Source: Nostoc cf. commune SO-36 (GTDB taxonomy: Bacteria; Cyanobacteriota; Cyanobacteriia; Cyanobacteriales; Nostocaceae). From it: 64,000 nucleotides of DNA. Shown one piece after another: positions 42,015 to 51,157 of this stretch; positions within the stretch are counted from its first letter, which is position 1; every line of letters starts with the position of its first letter. The stretch lies in the NCBI RefSeq assembly GCF_023734775.1, contig NZ_AP025732.1, positions 5,268,501-5,332,500 of the forward strand. The letters run 5' to 3'. The position numbers were made by a program, and so were the translations under genes. The notes beneath the pieces were generated by a model. It was given only the letters and a program-made list of their open reading frames with translations. It made no database searches and was not told where the DNA came from.

Positions 42015-43337
42015 ATGAGTAACAAACCAAAAATAATTGTCCTGGATGATGACCCTACAGGTTCTCAAACAGTTCACAGCTGCTTGCTGCTAATGCACTG
42101 GGATGTGGATACTCTACGCAGAGGGTTACAAGATGATTCGCCGATTTTCTTTGTGCTGACTAATACTAGATCGCTAACCCCAGAGTCAGCCACATCTGTC
42201 ACCAAAGAAGTTTGCCAGAACCTAAAAATCGCTTTGAATGCGGAAGAAATTGACGATTTTCTAATAGTCAGCCGTTCTGATTCTACTTTGCGGGGACATT
42301 ATCCCATTGAAACTGATGCGATCGCTCAAGAACTTGGCCCCTTTGATGCTCATTTTCTTGTACCAGCATTTTTTGAAGGGGGACGCGTCACCCGCGACAG
42401 TGTTCATTATTTAATTATTGGCGATGTAACCACCCCAGTCCATGAAAGTGAGTTTGCCCATGATTCTGTCTTCAGCTACCATCACAGTTACTTACCCAAC
42501 TACGTCGAAGAAAAGACTCAAGGTCGAATTAAGGCTGAAGCTGTAGAAAGATTTCTCCTAGCCGATATTCGCGCCGGTAGTTTGGAACGCTTACTAAAAC
42601 TGAGTGGTAATCAGTGCGCTGTCGTTGATGGTGAAACTCAAGATGATCTCAACCACTTTGCAGTCGATATATTAGCCGCAGCCAGTCAAGGGAAACGCTT
42701 TCTATTTCGCAGTGCAGCAAGTATTTTAACCGCAATAGCTGCTTTACCACCCCAACCTATTGCTGCCGAAAATATGGCGCAGTACGTGCGCCAAGGCAAA
42801 CCAGGTGCGGTGATTGTTGGTTCCCATGTGAAAAAGACTACCCAGCAATTAGAGGCGCTGTTGCAACTAGAAGGAACTGTAGGAATCGAAGTCAATGTAG
42901 CGCTATTACTTGATGATGCAAATCAATCTGGGGCATTACTAACTGAAATCCAAGAAAGTACACGGGCGGCACACGAAGCTGGCAAAACACCAGTGGTTTA
43001 TACTAGCCGTCAGGAACTGAATTTTAAAGATGTCGAGACACGATTGGAGTTTGGAGAAAAAGTTTCAGGTTTATTGATGGATATTGTGCGCGGTTTACCA
43101 TCTGATATCGGATTCTTAATCAGCAAGGGCGGCATTACTTCTAATGATGTTTTGAGTACTGGACTAGCTTTAACTTCAGCCCGTTTACTCGGTCAAATTT
43201 TAGCTGGTTGTTCAATGGTGTTAACGTCATCCGATCATCCTCAGTTTCCTGATTTACCTGTGGTGCTGTTTCCCGGTAATGTCGGTGATGCTGACGCCTT
43301 GGGGACAGTTTATCAGAGGTTGACGCTGCCAATTTAA
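42015..43337 (+). CDS. Four-carbon acid sugar kinase family protein (DUF1537)
   Basis: The 440-residue protein begins with IIVLDDDPTGSQTVHSC (~5-21), the N-terminal DUF1537 signature, and has the FVLTNTRSL (~46-54) and SRSDSTLRGHYPIE (~84-97) segments that bind the sugar acid. The C-terminal nucleotide-binding part shows GFLISKGGITSNDVLSTGL (~366-384) and the closing FPGNVGDADALG (~423-434). Family members phosphorylate D-erythronate or D-threonate; tested ones come from heterotrophs. The partner dehydrogenase or epimerase is not adjacent, so the cyanobacterial substrate is uncertain. Confidence 0.88.
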   Translation: MSNKPKIIVLDDDPTGSQTVHSCLLLMHWDVDTLRRGLQDDSPIFFVLTNTRSLTPESATSVTKEVCQNLKIALNAEEIDDFLIVSRSDSTLRGHYPIETDAIAQELGPFDAHFLVPAFFEGGRVTRDSVHYLIIGDVTTPVHESEFAHDSVFSYHHSYLPNYVEEKTQGRIKAEAVERFLLADIRAGSLERLLKLSGNQCAVVDGETQDDLNHFAVDILAAASQGKRFLFRSAASILTAIAALPPQPIAAENMAQYVRQGKPGAVIVGSHVKKTTQQLEALLQLEGTVGIEVNVALLLDDANQSGALLTEIQESTRAAHEAGKTPVVYTSRQELNFKDVETRLEFGEKVSGLLMDIVRGLPSDIGFLISKGGITSNDVLSTGLALTSARLLGQILAGCSMVLTSSDHPQFPDLPVVLFPGNVGDADALGTVYQRLTLPI

Positions 43338-43478
43338 GATTTTAGATTAAAAACTAATCTTTTGGTTCATGCCAGACTAAACTCTTGCCACCCGCTTTCA
43401 ACCCTTGTAAGTAATAATCCAAGATCCCAAATTTAAAATCCAAAATCTTTGTGTCCTTTGTCTTTTGGCTAGTACTGC

Positions 43479-44546
43479 ATGACTTCTGATTCTGCGATTC
43501 CCAATCTAAAGTCAAATTCTGCACTTCCGAATGCAGAATCAAACTCTATCCTTTCTGAGGTAGAGGTAAATCCTACTGTTTCTGATGTAGAGTCAGATTC
43601 TATCCTCCCGGATGCGGAGTTAAATTCTGTCCTGCTTTATTTAAAATCGAATACTGTCCTTGGGGATGTAGAGTCAAATCCTACTAACCCAGATGTAGAG
43701 TCAAACCCTACTAACCCAGATTTAGAGTCAAATACTGATGCGCCATTAGATTTTATCCTTACTGACTCAAATCCTGATGAGTTAGCATTACCAGGGCATC
43801 GTTTAAATGATAATACTCAAGTCCAGTTAAAAAGTAAGGAGGGACGACTTTTATTAATTTTGCCCCCAGAATCTCAAGTATCTGCCTCAGAACTCAGTTG
43901 GTCTGATATTTGGCAACAAATAAGGCAACGTCTGAATGCAGGCGATCGCTTCCGTGTATCTAATACACCTGTGCATCTGATGGCACAAGACCGCCTAGTA
44001 GATGCTAGACAACTCCAAGAACTTGCCGAAGCTTTGAGTGAAGTGCAACTGCGGCTGATATCAGTCTCGACTAGTCGGCGGCAAACTGCGATCGCTGCCG
44101 TAACATCAGGGTATTCTGTAGAACAATTACAGCCCGTAACTTCCCTGAGTTCTGAGCCAGCAGCTACAGCCACACCGCAAGCAGATGCCCTCTATCTCGA
44201 AATGACAGTCCGCTCTGGAGTCGAAATTCGTCATCCTGGGACAGTAATTCTCTTGGGAGATTTAAATCCAGGTGGTATTGTAATTGCAGATGGAGATATT
44301 ATTATTTGGGGTCGCCTACGTGGAATTGCTCATGCTGGTGCTGGAGGCAATCGTGAGTGTCTGATTATGGCCTTGCAAATGGAACCAACCCAACTACGAA
44401 TTGCAGATGCTGTAGCGAGGGCCCCAGAAAAACCGCCAATGCAGTTTTCCCCAGAGGTGGCACATATTACGCCCCAAGGAATTCGCATCGCTAGGGCTAC
44501 TGATTTTTCTAGAACCCAATTCACCAAGAGCAATCAAGAGCCATAA
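43479..44546 (+). CDS. minC: Septum site-determining protein MinC
   Basis: The 355-residue MinC blocks FtsZ ring formation away from mid-cell. The C-terminal beta-helix domain is clear: LEMTVRSGVEIRHPGTVILLGDLNPGG (~240-266), IADGDIIIWGRLRGIAHAG, then the RIADAVARAPEKPP segment (~308-321). The middle (~110-215) corresponds to the FtsZ-binding N-domain. The first ~90 residues are unusual: nine tandem nonapeptides of the type SNSxLPDxE. minD and minE follow in the same direction (173 and 35 bp gaps), so this is the minCDE operon. The ATG at 43479 is the first in frame. Confidence 0.93.
   Translation: MTSDSAIPNLKSNSALPNAESNSILSEVEVNPTVSDVESDSILPDAELNSVLLYLKSNTVLGDVESNPTNPDVESNPTNPDLESNTDAPLDFILTDSNPDELALPGHRLNDNTQVQLKSKEGRLLLILPPESQVSASELSWSDIWQQIRQRLNAGDRFRVSNTPVHLMAQDRLVDARQLQELAEALSEVQLRLISVSTSRRQTAIAAVTSGYSVEQLQPVTSLSSEPAATATPQADALYLEMTVRSGVEIRHPGTVILLGDLNPGGIVIADGDIIIWGRLRGIAHAGAGGNRECLIMALQMEPTQLRIADAVARAPEKPPMQFSPEVAHITPQGIRIARATDFSRTQFTKSNQEP
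43485..43727 (+). repeat. Nine 27-bp units encoding nonapeptides at the start of minC
   Basis: Units run in register as SDSAIPNLK, SNSALPNAE, SNSILSEVE, VNPTVSDVE, SDSILPDAE, LNSVLLYLK, SNTVLGDVE, SNPTNPDVE and SNPTNPDLE; a tenth is partial. The last full units are nearly identical in DNA, showing recent growth. Confidence 0.9.
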
Positions 44547-44719
44547 ATATTTACTTAAAGAATGAAGTATATAAATAAGGATGAAATAAAACAAATATTC
44601 ATGCCTCACCCCTCATGAGGGAGAACAGATATTTCTTCATACTTGATACGATACTTCATACTTTATACTGCAATTTACTGTTTTATATTTCCTGAACCCT
44701 TATTGACCGCATTTGTATC

Positions 44720-45526
44720 ATGACTCGCATTATTGTGATTACCTCCGGCAAAGGAGGAGTGGGTAAAACCACCGTTTCAGCAAATTTGGGCATGGCTTTA
44801 GCCAAAATGGGGCGTCAAGTTGCCTTGGTTGATGCGGATTTTGGTTTGAGAAATTTGGATTTGCTGCTAGGTTTAGAAAACCGCATCGTCTATACTGCGG
44901 TGGAAGTCTTAGCCAGAGAGTGCCGCCTAGAACAAGCCTTGGTGAAAGATAAGCGCCAACCAAATCTCGTACTCCTGCCGGCGGCCCAAAATCGCTCGAA
45001 AGATGCAGTCACACCTGAACAGATGAAGTTGTTGGTGAATGCACTAGCGCAAAAGTATCAGTATGTAATTATTGATAGCCCCGCCGGTATTGAAAATGGG
45101 TTTAAAAATGCGATCGGCCCGGCAAAAGAAGCGTTAGTTATCAGCACACCGGAAATTTCCTCAGTTCGTGATGCTGACCGGGTAGTGGGGTTACTTGAGG
45201 CACAAGGTATCAAACGTGTTCATTTAATAATTAACCGCATCAGACCCGCAATGGTGCAAGCAAATGATATGATGTCAGTGCAAGATGTTCAGGAACTTCT
45301 CGCCATTCCCCTGATCGGGGTAATCCCTGACGACGAGCGTGTTATTGTATCTACCAATCGCGGCGAACCCTTAGTTTTAGCGGAAAATCCCTCTTTAGCT
45401 GCCACAGCCTTTGAGAACATTGCTCGTAGATTAGAAGGGGAAAGTGTCGAATTTCTGGAGATCGACTCGTCCCAAGACAGCTTCTTCGCCCGTATACGAA
45501 GGTTGTTCAGGACAAAGATTGTTTAA
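44720..45526 (+). CDS. minD: Septum site-determining ATPase MinD
   Basis: The 268-residue ATPase recruits MinC to the membrane and is released by MinE. The deviant Walker A motif [15 protein letters not shown] (~10-24) has the signature first Lys. [15 protein letters not shown] (~38-52), [12 protein letters not shown] (~118-129) and a C-terminal amphipathic helix ([13 protein letters not shown], ~255-267) that inserts in the membrane are all present. Order and spacing within minCDE are normal. Length matches bacterial MinD. Confidence 0.98.
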   Translation: MTRIIVITSGKGGVGKTTVSANLGMALAKMGRQVALVDADFGLRNLDLLLGLENRIVYTAVEVLARECRLEQALVKDKRQPNLVLLPAAQNRSKDAVTPEQMKLLVNALAQKYQYVIIDSPAGIENGFKNAIGPAKEALVISTPEISSVRDADRVVGLLEAQGIKRVHLIINRIRPAMVQANDMMSVQDVQELLAIPLIGVIPDDERVIVSTNRGEPLVLAENPSLAATAFENIARRLEGESVEFLEIDSSQDSFFARIRRLFRTKIV

Positions 45527-45561
45527 TTTATTTTCCAGTCTCCGCGCCAGACCTATTCGTA

Positions 45562-45849
45562 ATGATTGAACTTCTAGAACGACTTTTTTCTCGCGGCCCT
45601 GATAGCAGTCGAACTCAAGTTAAACGTCGCCTGCAATTGGTGATTGCCCACGATCGCGCTGACATAGATCCTCAAACGTTGGAAAAAATGCGGAAAGAAA
45701 TCTTAGATGTAGTCTGTCGCTATGTCGAAGTTGAGACAGAGGGCTTAGAGTTTTCTTTAGAAAGCAACCAACGAACCACAGCTTTAATTGCTAACTTACC
45801 CATCCGCCGCGTCAAAGGCGCTATACCTGAATGGGAAAGGGGTGATTAG
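45562..45849 (+). CDS. minE: Cell-division topological specificity factor MinE
   Basis: The 95-residue protein contains an N-terminal membrane-touching helix ([10 protein letters not shown]), the MinD-releasing segment [19 protein letters not shown] (~18-36, key residues R...RLQLVLAHDR) and a C-terminal dimer domain ending [15 protein letters not shown]. MinE stimulates MinD ATP hydrolysis and drives oscillation. It starts 35 bp after minD. It completes minCDE. Confidence 0.96.
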   Translation: MIELLERLFSRGPDSSRTQVKRRLQLVIAHDRADIDPQTLEKMRKEILDVVCRYVEVETEGLEFSLESNQRTTALIANLPIRRVKGAIPEWERGD

Positions 45850-46086
45850 TCTCCATAGAGTTGATTTTAAGTATTTTTACTTATAACATAGTGAAACAGT
45901 CTTTAATTGTGACTAAAGCATACTAACTTTAGTTGATAGTTATGGGCGAATTCTACGATACGCTTCATGACTACATTGTATTGAATTATACCACTGTGGC
46001 TAAAGCCAGACAATCGTTTCACGGGATTTAAAAATCCCTACCGACTTATCCCCATGTCTGATATTAGGGCTTGCGTCTCGTTCTTT
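45850..46086. other. Non-coding gap after minE
   Basis: No gene or RNA is seen; the sequence is AT-rich with short repeat fragments (CACTGTGGCTAAAGCCAGA type). Confidence 0.4.
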
Positions 46087-46214
46087 GGTCAAAAAATATG
46101 TATCCGCTCAATAAATCGGGGCGAACTACTAGTTCAGGAACGAGTTTACGCCATTTGAGCCTTGTCACTGAGCGATTTACCCCGGATTATTGAGCGGTTA
46201 CAAAAATATTGACC
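46087..46214. mobile_element. 128-bp inverted-repeat element
   Basis: GGTCAAAAAATATGTA and CCGCTCAATAAATCGGGG on the left pair with CCCCGGATTATTGAGCGG and the A/T-rich end closing TATTGACC on the right, ~34 bp with a few mismatches. No gene is inside; it resembles a MITE or a long hairpin RNA. Confidence 0.55.
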
Positions 46215-46215
46215 A

Positions 46216-46252
46216 CATAAAAAAATCCCGTTGTCGCCACTGGCAACAACGG
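46216..46252 (-). terminator. Rho-independent terminator of the 46.3-47.6 kb gene
   Basis: On the minus strand CCGTTGTTGCC pairs with GGCGACAACGG and is followed by G-A and seven Ts. It lies 27 bp after the stop of the exported protein gene. Confidence 0.8.
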
Positions 46253-46279
46253 AAGTAAGTATATAAGATTTTTAATAAA

Positions 46280-47602
46280 CTATCGGTAGGCTACTTGTGG
46301 CCCTGCCCAAATTTCTGTAACCTTTTTACCAAAAGTAATCGGCTGATCATCACCTGTTGTAGTGATAGTCTTGCCATCATTAGTAACTTGCATTAATGGC
46401 CAGTTTTCCTCGCCCAATTCGCCTGCACGGAACAGGACATGATCCGGTTGGCTTTTACTCCAGCCTAACAATACGGCAATTTTGTCATGCTGTTCTTCCT
46501 CATTCGCAGGGGCAACTATGTTAGCGTGATTTTTTTGCCGATCCCAAATCACTGCACTATCTGTAGAATCACCTGTATTAAATAGACCTTCAAACTTACG
46601 TGCTAAGAAGCGATCGCCTTTTTGTGACCAGCTAACTGGAACTAATACCCCAATCTTACCGCTCGTATCAGTTTCTTCTGAAGACTCCGCCTTTACAACC
46701 TTTACTTTTAATAAAGGATCGGTAACTGGAGTTGTTGAAGCCATCACCCACAATTTCTTAGTGTGCATATCTTGGACAAAAAGAACGCTGGTGACACGGC
46801 TGTTATACATTTCGGGTTTTACTTCTAACTGCACCCGGCTATAAACAGCATATTTACCATCTGGAGAAACCACAGGTACGCTGCGATAGTGACGCACTCC
46901 AGAACCACCCCCAGAAGCAATTGCCTCTTGAGTAGCTGTAATCCATTTCCAAGGAATCGGATGAGGACTGCCTATCGGATCTATTTGTTCTGCTTGGGAT
47001 TCATCACCTATTTCCGCAACAGGTATTTCCGCCGTTGTAGTTGATTGCGATTCTCTAAGAGTTGGTGCTACTTGAGTTGCTGTCAATGATCCAGTAAAAG
47101 TTTTTTCTCTAGAGACAAAATTTTCTTCTCCTTTCAAAGATTTGACATTAGCAGCTTTAAGTTTTCGGATTAAATTAAGCTGACTAACAGAAACATCTGT
47201 TAATGGTGCAAGTTCAACTGCTGCCAAAGAATCAGGAACAGTTAAATTGCCGCTTGATACAGAACTATCTATTTGAGGCAAAGACTCAAATTTATTTGCT
47301 GGTAATACTTGCGGTTCCTGAACAGCAGTATTTTGTGTTGGCACAGAGTCAAATTTTTCTGTTAAAGAGTTAATTTGATCTGCTGTTAATATTTCAGCTA
47401 TCTCAGGTTCCCCAACTACATCTATTTCCTTTGATACAGGGTCAGACTCTCCAGTTATAGAAGTAAATTTAGCTACTTCTGATCTTACTGAGTCCGAGTG
47501 ACCCGATGCCCCTAGCAAGGGTGCAATCAGTATCACAACGACAACATAATTGAGAAATGGTTGCGCGCGGAACCATCCTGACAGCAAAAGGGGTTTAAGC
47601 AT
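46280..47602 (-). CDS. Hypothetical exported protein with beta-propeller-like C-terminus
   Basis: The 440-residue protein has an N-terminal hydrophobic segment (VVVVILIAPLLGASG, ~20-34), so it is exported or anchored. Residues ~40-220 are low-complexity and rich in Ser, Glu and Val, probably unstructured. The C-terminal ~210 residues contain WKWITATQEAIASGGGSG, a PVVSPDGKYAVYSRVQ element like a propeller blade, ILVPVSWSQKGDRFLARKFEGLF and a final NWPLMQVTNDGKTITTTGDDQPI. I know this only as a conserved cyanobacterial unknown. A good terminator follows. No operon partner is seen. Confidence 0.6.
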   Translation of the reverse strand: MLKPLLLSGWFRAQPFLNYVVVVILIAPLLGASGHSDSVRSEVAKFTSITGESDPVSKEIDVVGEPEIAEILTADQINSLTEKFDSVPTQNTAVQEPQVLPANKFESLPQIDSSVSSGNLTVPDSLAAVELAPLTDVSVSQLNLIRKLKAANVKSLKGEENFVSREKTFTGSLTATQVAPTLRESQSTTTAEIPVAEIGDESQAEQIDPIGSPHPIPWKWITATQEAIASGGGSGVRHYRSVPVVSPDGKYAVYSRVQLEVKPEMYNSRVTSVLFVQDMHTKKLWVMASTTPVTDPLLKVKVVKAESSEETDTSGKIGVLVPVSWSQKGDRFLARKFEGLFNTGDSTDSAVIWDRQKNHANIVAPANEEEQHDKIAVLLGWSKSQPDHVLFRAGELGEENWPLMQVTNDGKTITTTGDDQPITFGKKVTEIWAGPQVAYR

Positions 47603-48579
47603 TTCGTAGACTCTCTAGAGGGGGCGGTTGCTATGTGAGAAGCAATACATCAACAGCAATGGGGCAGGCGGTAATTATATGTATAACAAGAAACTAAAAA
47701 CTTTGACTAGATATTTTGTTCAAAGTTTGCAGAGTTTTACAAAAATTAAGTATCATTGTCTACACCTTTTCTAACTAAGGTACTGAATATTTTTTGGCAA
47801 AAATATGCGAGTATAGTAAATATGCTGAAAACTCAGTAATTACTACACAATATATAGTGTTGCTATTCCTATACCCAACCACACCAAAACAATTCTTGGT
47901 CAAGGCTTATTCAAGGTATAGCTTGGGTAATGACGACTGCAAAGGAATGGTGAAATAACTCGGTTATCGGGGATCGTACTAGCGATCGCTAGTATGCTAT
48001 AAATAATCCAGGTTATACACTCAATATAACAGCGCAAAACCTCATTATGGTAAACGTGAGGCGTTAATTAAAAAACCTGGGAAAGCGGACGCATAATACA
48101 TCATACTCAGAATATATTGCTATCAGCAACCCAAAGTTATAAATTGCTATCTAGACTACAAAAACAGCTAGAAGATGCAATAGTCCTTCGGGAACCAAAC
48201 TGCATTTAAAGCCAATTTAGGGAAGATGACCGGGAAGACAATAAAATTTACTCGGTAGATGCTCTAGCGACTCGTAACGAAAAACCACTAGGTGATTAGG
48301 TTCACTAGAGGCAGATGCTCGTAGCTGTTACACTTGTCAAGTTAACTATTAAGTTAATCAAGCAGGGTTTAGGTTCACCAATACGAAAGTATTGTACCAC
48401 CAAACAGCCAATATTATTTATAGCAATTCAACTATATTTTGCAACTGCCATCCAGAATACAGGAGTCTGCTAAATGCTGGCTTGATGAATTATATTTAAA
48501 CATGCAACTGAAATGTTGTGAGTTATCAAGAGCGCCCTTACGATTAACTAATGACTAACGACTTACAAGTAATTTATTA
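47603..48579. other. Long non-coding region before fmt, possible structured RNA
   Basis: No credible gene in 977 bp. Features seen are an 18-bp perfect palindrome TACTAGCGATCGCTAGTA (47977-47994, HIP1 centred), and between ~48040 and 48420 several small hairpins, including CAATAC-GAAA-GTATTG (a GNRA-loop hairpin, ~48379-48394) and a CCTTCGGG tetraloop (~48184). They could belong to one structured RNA, but I match no known family. Confidence 0.35.
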
Positions 48580-49581
48580 ATGAAAATTGTATTTTTTGGT
48601 ACACCTCAGTTTGCTGTACCCACCTTGGAAAAGTTATTGAATCATGCAGAATTTGAGGTGTTGGCAGTTGTCACCCAACCAGATAAACGCCGGGAACGGG
48701 GAAATAAACTGACTCCTTCACCTGTAAAAGCGATCGCTACTGCCCACAACTTACCAGTATGGCAACCTGAACGGGTTAAAAAAGACACGGAAACTTTGGC
48801 TAAACTCAAAGAATTAGACGCAGATGTGTTTGTTGTTGTCGCTTATGGACAGATTTTATCGTCAAAAATCTTAAAGATGCCAAAGTTAGGCTGCATTAAT
48901 GTGCATGGCTCGATTTTACCCAAATATCGGGGTGCAGCGCCGATTCAGTGGTGTTTGTACAATGGTGAGATGGAAACGGGGATCACAACCATGTTAATGG
49001 ATGTGGGGATGGATACCGGGCCAATGCTAGAAATAGCCACTACACCCATCGGATTACTGGATAATACTCAAGATTTAGCCGAAAGACTAGCTGCGATCGG
49101 TGGGGATTTGTTGGTAGAAACTTTGTTAAAGTTGGAACGCCAGGAAATTCAGCCAATTCCCCAAGATAATTTAGCAGCTACTTATGCACCTCTGATTCAA
49201 AAACAAGATTATGGTTTGGATTGGTCAAAAAGCGCGATCCAATTACACAATCAAATTAGAGGCTTTTATCCTAACTGCACGGCTACCTTTCGTGACAACC
49301 TGCTGAAAATCACCGCTTCTGCTCCCCTTGGTTGTGTAAGCGATCGCGTACCGCCAGAATTACAAAACCTATTGCATAAGTTGCCTGATTTGTCAAATAC
49401 ATCAGACAAGCCGGGAGTTGTAGTCAGCATTGTTAAAGGAATTGGTGCGATCGTCCAGACTGGGGAAGGTTTGTTGCTGTTGCGAGAGGTTCAGCTAGCC
49501 GGTAAACGTCCCCAGTCGGGATGGGATTTTGTTAATGGTACCCGCTTAACAGTGGGAGAAGTTTTTGGTGCGGGAAGTTGA
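48580..49581 (+). CDS. fmt: Methionyl-tRNA formyltransferase
   Basis: The 333-residue enzyme formylates initiator Met-tRNA with 10-formyl-tetrahydrofolate. The N-terminal opening [20 protein letters not shown], the [14 protein letters not shown] segment, the active-site motif [23 protein letters not shown] (~107-129, with Asn and His) and [11 protein letters not shown] (Asp ~146) are all present. The C-terminal tRNA-binding domain (~207-320) is complete and ends VGEVFGAGS. Length is normal. It stands alone downstream of the long non-coding region. Confidence 0.97.
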   Translation: MKIVFFGTPQFAVPTLEKLLNHAEFEVLAVVTQPDKRRERGNKLTPSPVKAIATAHNLPVWQPERVKKDTETLAKLKELDADVFVVVAYGQILSSKILKMPKLGCINVHGSILPKYRGAAPIQWCLYNGEMETGITTMLMDVGMDTGPMLEIATTPIGLLDNTQDLAERLAAIGGDLLVETLLKLERQEIQPIPQDNLAATYAPLIQKQDYGLDWSKSAIQLHNQIRGFYPNCTATFRDNLLKITASAPLGCVSDRVPPELQNLLHKLPDLSNTSDKPGVVVSIVKGIGAIVQTGEGLLLLREVQLAGKRPQSGWDFVNGTRLTVGEVFGAGS

Positions 49582-49760
49582 GGGGAGTTAGTCTATTGAA
49601 ACTAGTAACAATTTTGAATGATATCCTGATTTTTACGGCAGTTTATTAGAGTTCAACACAATCTAGCAGTATATAATAGTATGCTCTGTATGCTCTTCCT
49701 TAACCGCCCTTGTCTTAGCCTTCAGCAGTTTAGTAGTTTGATTTGTTAAAAAACGCACAG

Positions 49761-50615
49761 ATGTATCAAAGTAAACCAATTGACTTTATTGAACGAAACG
49801 ATATTAAAGCTTTCCTAGCTTTGCTGAGAGACTGGATGGCAATTTTTATGATTGCTGCTTTTAGCATTTGGATAAATAATATATTTGTCTATTTAATTTC
49901 AGTATGGGCGATTGGCCTTTTTCAATTTGCTATCGGAGAAGGATTAGTACATGAAGCAACACACAATAACTTATTTCAGAAAAAAATCTGGAATGAAAAG
50001 TTAGAGTTTCTCTATGCTCTCCCTGTCTTTAGAACAGTAGCTACTTATCGTCAGCACCACCTTCCTCATCATAATTATTTTGGGAGCGATAAAGATTACA
50101 TACCTGAATATTATGAAATGTTGGGATTATATAAACCAAACCAAAACTTGTTATTTGTCTTATTTATGAAACCTATAATGGGATTTGGTGTCTATCTCTT
50201 CTTTGAAGACTCCTACCTTCACATGAAAGAGTTGGACTGGCGTCCGTTTAAAAGCAGCTTTAAGATATTTCTGTTTTGGTTCGTTGTCGTTCTCAGCTTC
50301 TTTGTATCAGGACATATCCAAATCTTACTCTTATACTGGTTTGTCCCCCTACTATGGTGTTATTCTTGTTATTCATGTTGGTCTGAGGTGCATGAACACT
50401 TTAATACTGTATCCGGTACGAGATCAAACCTTAACCCAATAATTAATCTTTTAACTCATAATACCGGGTATCACTATCTTCACCATCTTTACCCGACTAT
50501 TCCTTGGTACAAACTCCCAGAGTCACATCAGGTTTTGTGCCCAGAGAGTTCAGACATTTCATACGTTTTATTTGATATCTATAAACAGTTATCAAGAGAG
50601 TTATCACGTAGTTAA
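49761..50615 (+). CDS. Membrane fatty acid desaturase/hydroxylase family protein
   Basis: The ATG at 49761 is preferred over a TTG 18 bases upstream. The 284-residue membrane protein has three histidine clusters for a di-iron site: HEATH (~62-66), QHHLPHH (~98-104) and HYLHHL (~233-238), together with four main hydrophobic stretches. This is the pattern of desaturases and carotenoid hydroxylases. The exact substrate (lipid or carotenoid) is not readable. Base use is AT-richer than neighbours, which may reflect transfer. It is followed by the convergent DUF6464 gene. Confidence 0.82.
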   Translation: MYQSKPIDFIERNDIKAFLALLRDWMAIFMIAAFSIWINNIFVYLISVWAIGLFQFAIGEGLVHEATHNNLFQKKIWNEKLEFLYALPVFRTVATYRQHHLPHHNYFGSDKDYIPEYYEMLGLYKPNQNLLFVLFMKPIMGFGVYLFFEDSYLHMKELDWRPFKSSFKIFLFWFVVVLSFFVSGHIQILLLYWFVPLLWCYSCYSCWSEVHEHFNTVSGTRSNLNPIINLLTHNTGYHYLHHLYPTIPWYKLPESHQVLCPESSDISYVLFDIYKQLSRELSRS

Positions 50616-50636
50616 GTAGATGCCTAGGTTAGGAGG

Positions 50637-51050
50637 TCATCCTCCTGACTTGGCTACAAAACCATGTTTGAACTTTTTGACTCCTAACTTGTAACTTCTG
50701 ACTTTTTCATAAAAGCGGCAAGATTCGCAAGGGCCGTCTGGGTTGACTGCACAGCGAATGAGTTCTGAATGAGCATTGTAGCAGCAGGTAGCATCGCCAA
50801 TTACCCAACGTCCCCCTACCAGACTTTTTTCAGATGGTCGTTTAGCAGACTGTACATAAATGGCAATATTATGTAAGCGGTAGCGCCCTGCTTGAAGTTG
50901 GTATCGATGGCGGCGTTCTAAAACCGCGTAGGTTTTACCTTCAAAATCGAGATAGTTTCCGGGTTGGGGTGTCCAATCAAGTTGCACTTTACCGAGGGAC
51001 TCACGCGGATGTGTCAGAATCACCTCGGTTTGTAAAGAGTCTGGCTCCAT
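50637..51050 (-). CDS. DUF6464 family protein
   Basis: The 137-residue protein belongs to a cyanobacterial family I know as DUF6464. Visible features are the N-terminal strands LGKVQLDWTPQPGNYLDFEGKTYAVLERRHRYQ (described by its central PQPGNYLDFEG), a YRLHNIAIYVQ strand, and a cysteine-rich part with Cys residues in DATCCYNAHSELIRCAVNPDGPCESCRFYE, suggesting metal or Fe-S binding. The function is unknown. No export signal is present. The gene is single. Confidence 0.7.
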   Translation of the reverse strand: MEPDSLQTEVILTHPRESLGKVQLDWTPQPGNYLDFEGKTYAVLERRHRYQLQAGRYRLHNIAIYVQSAKRPSEKSLVGGRWVIGDATCCYNAHSELIRCAVNPDGPCESCRFYEKVRSYKLGVKKFKHGFVAKSGG

Positions 51051-51157
51051 AAGCTTATGTGATTTGATTTACATTATAAAGATAGTATCGCGATCGCTTT
51101 CTTTAGCTTACCGAATTTAGATTACAATTATTGATTAACTCTTCGCGTTCCTACGGA

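Noticed and set aside
48040..48420. RNase P RNA, tmRNA or a known riboswitch
   Set aside because: The conserved motifs of those families were not found; only generic hairpins are seen.
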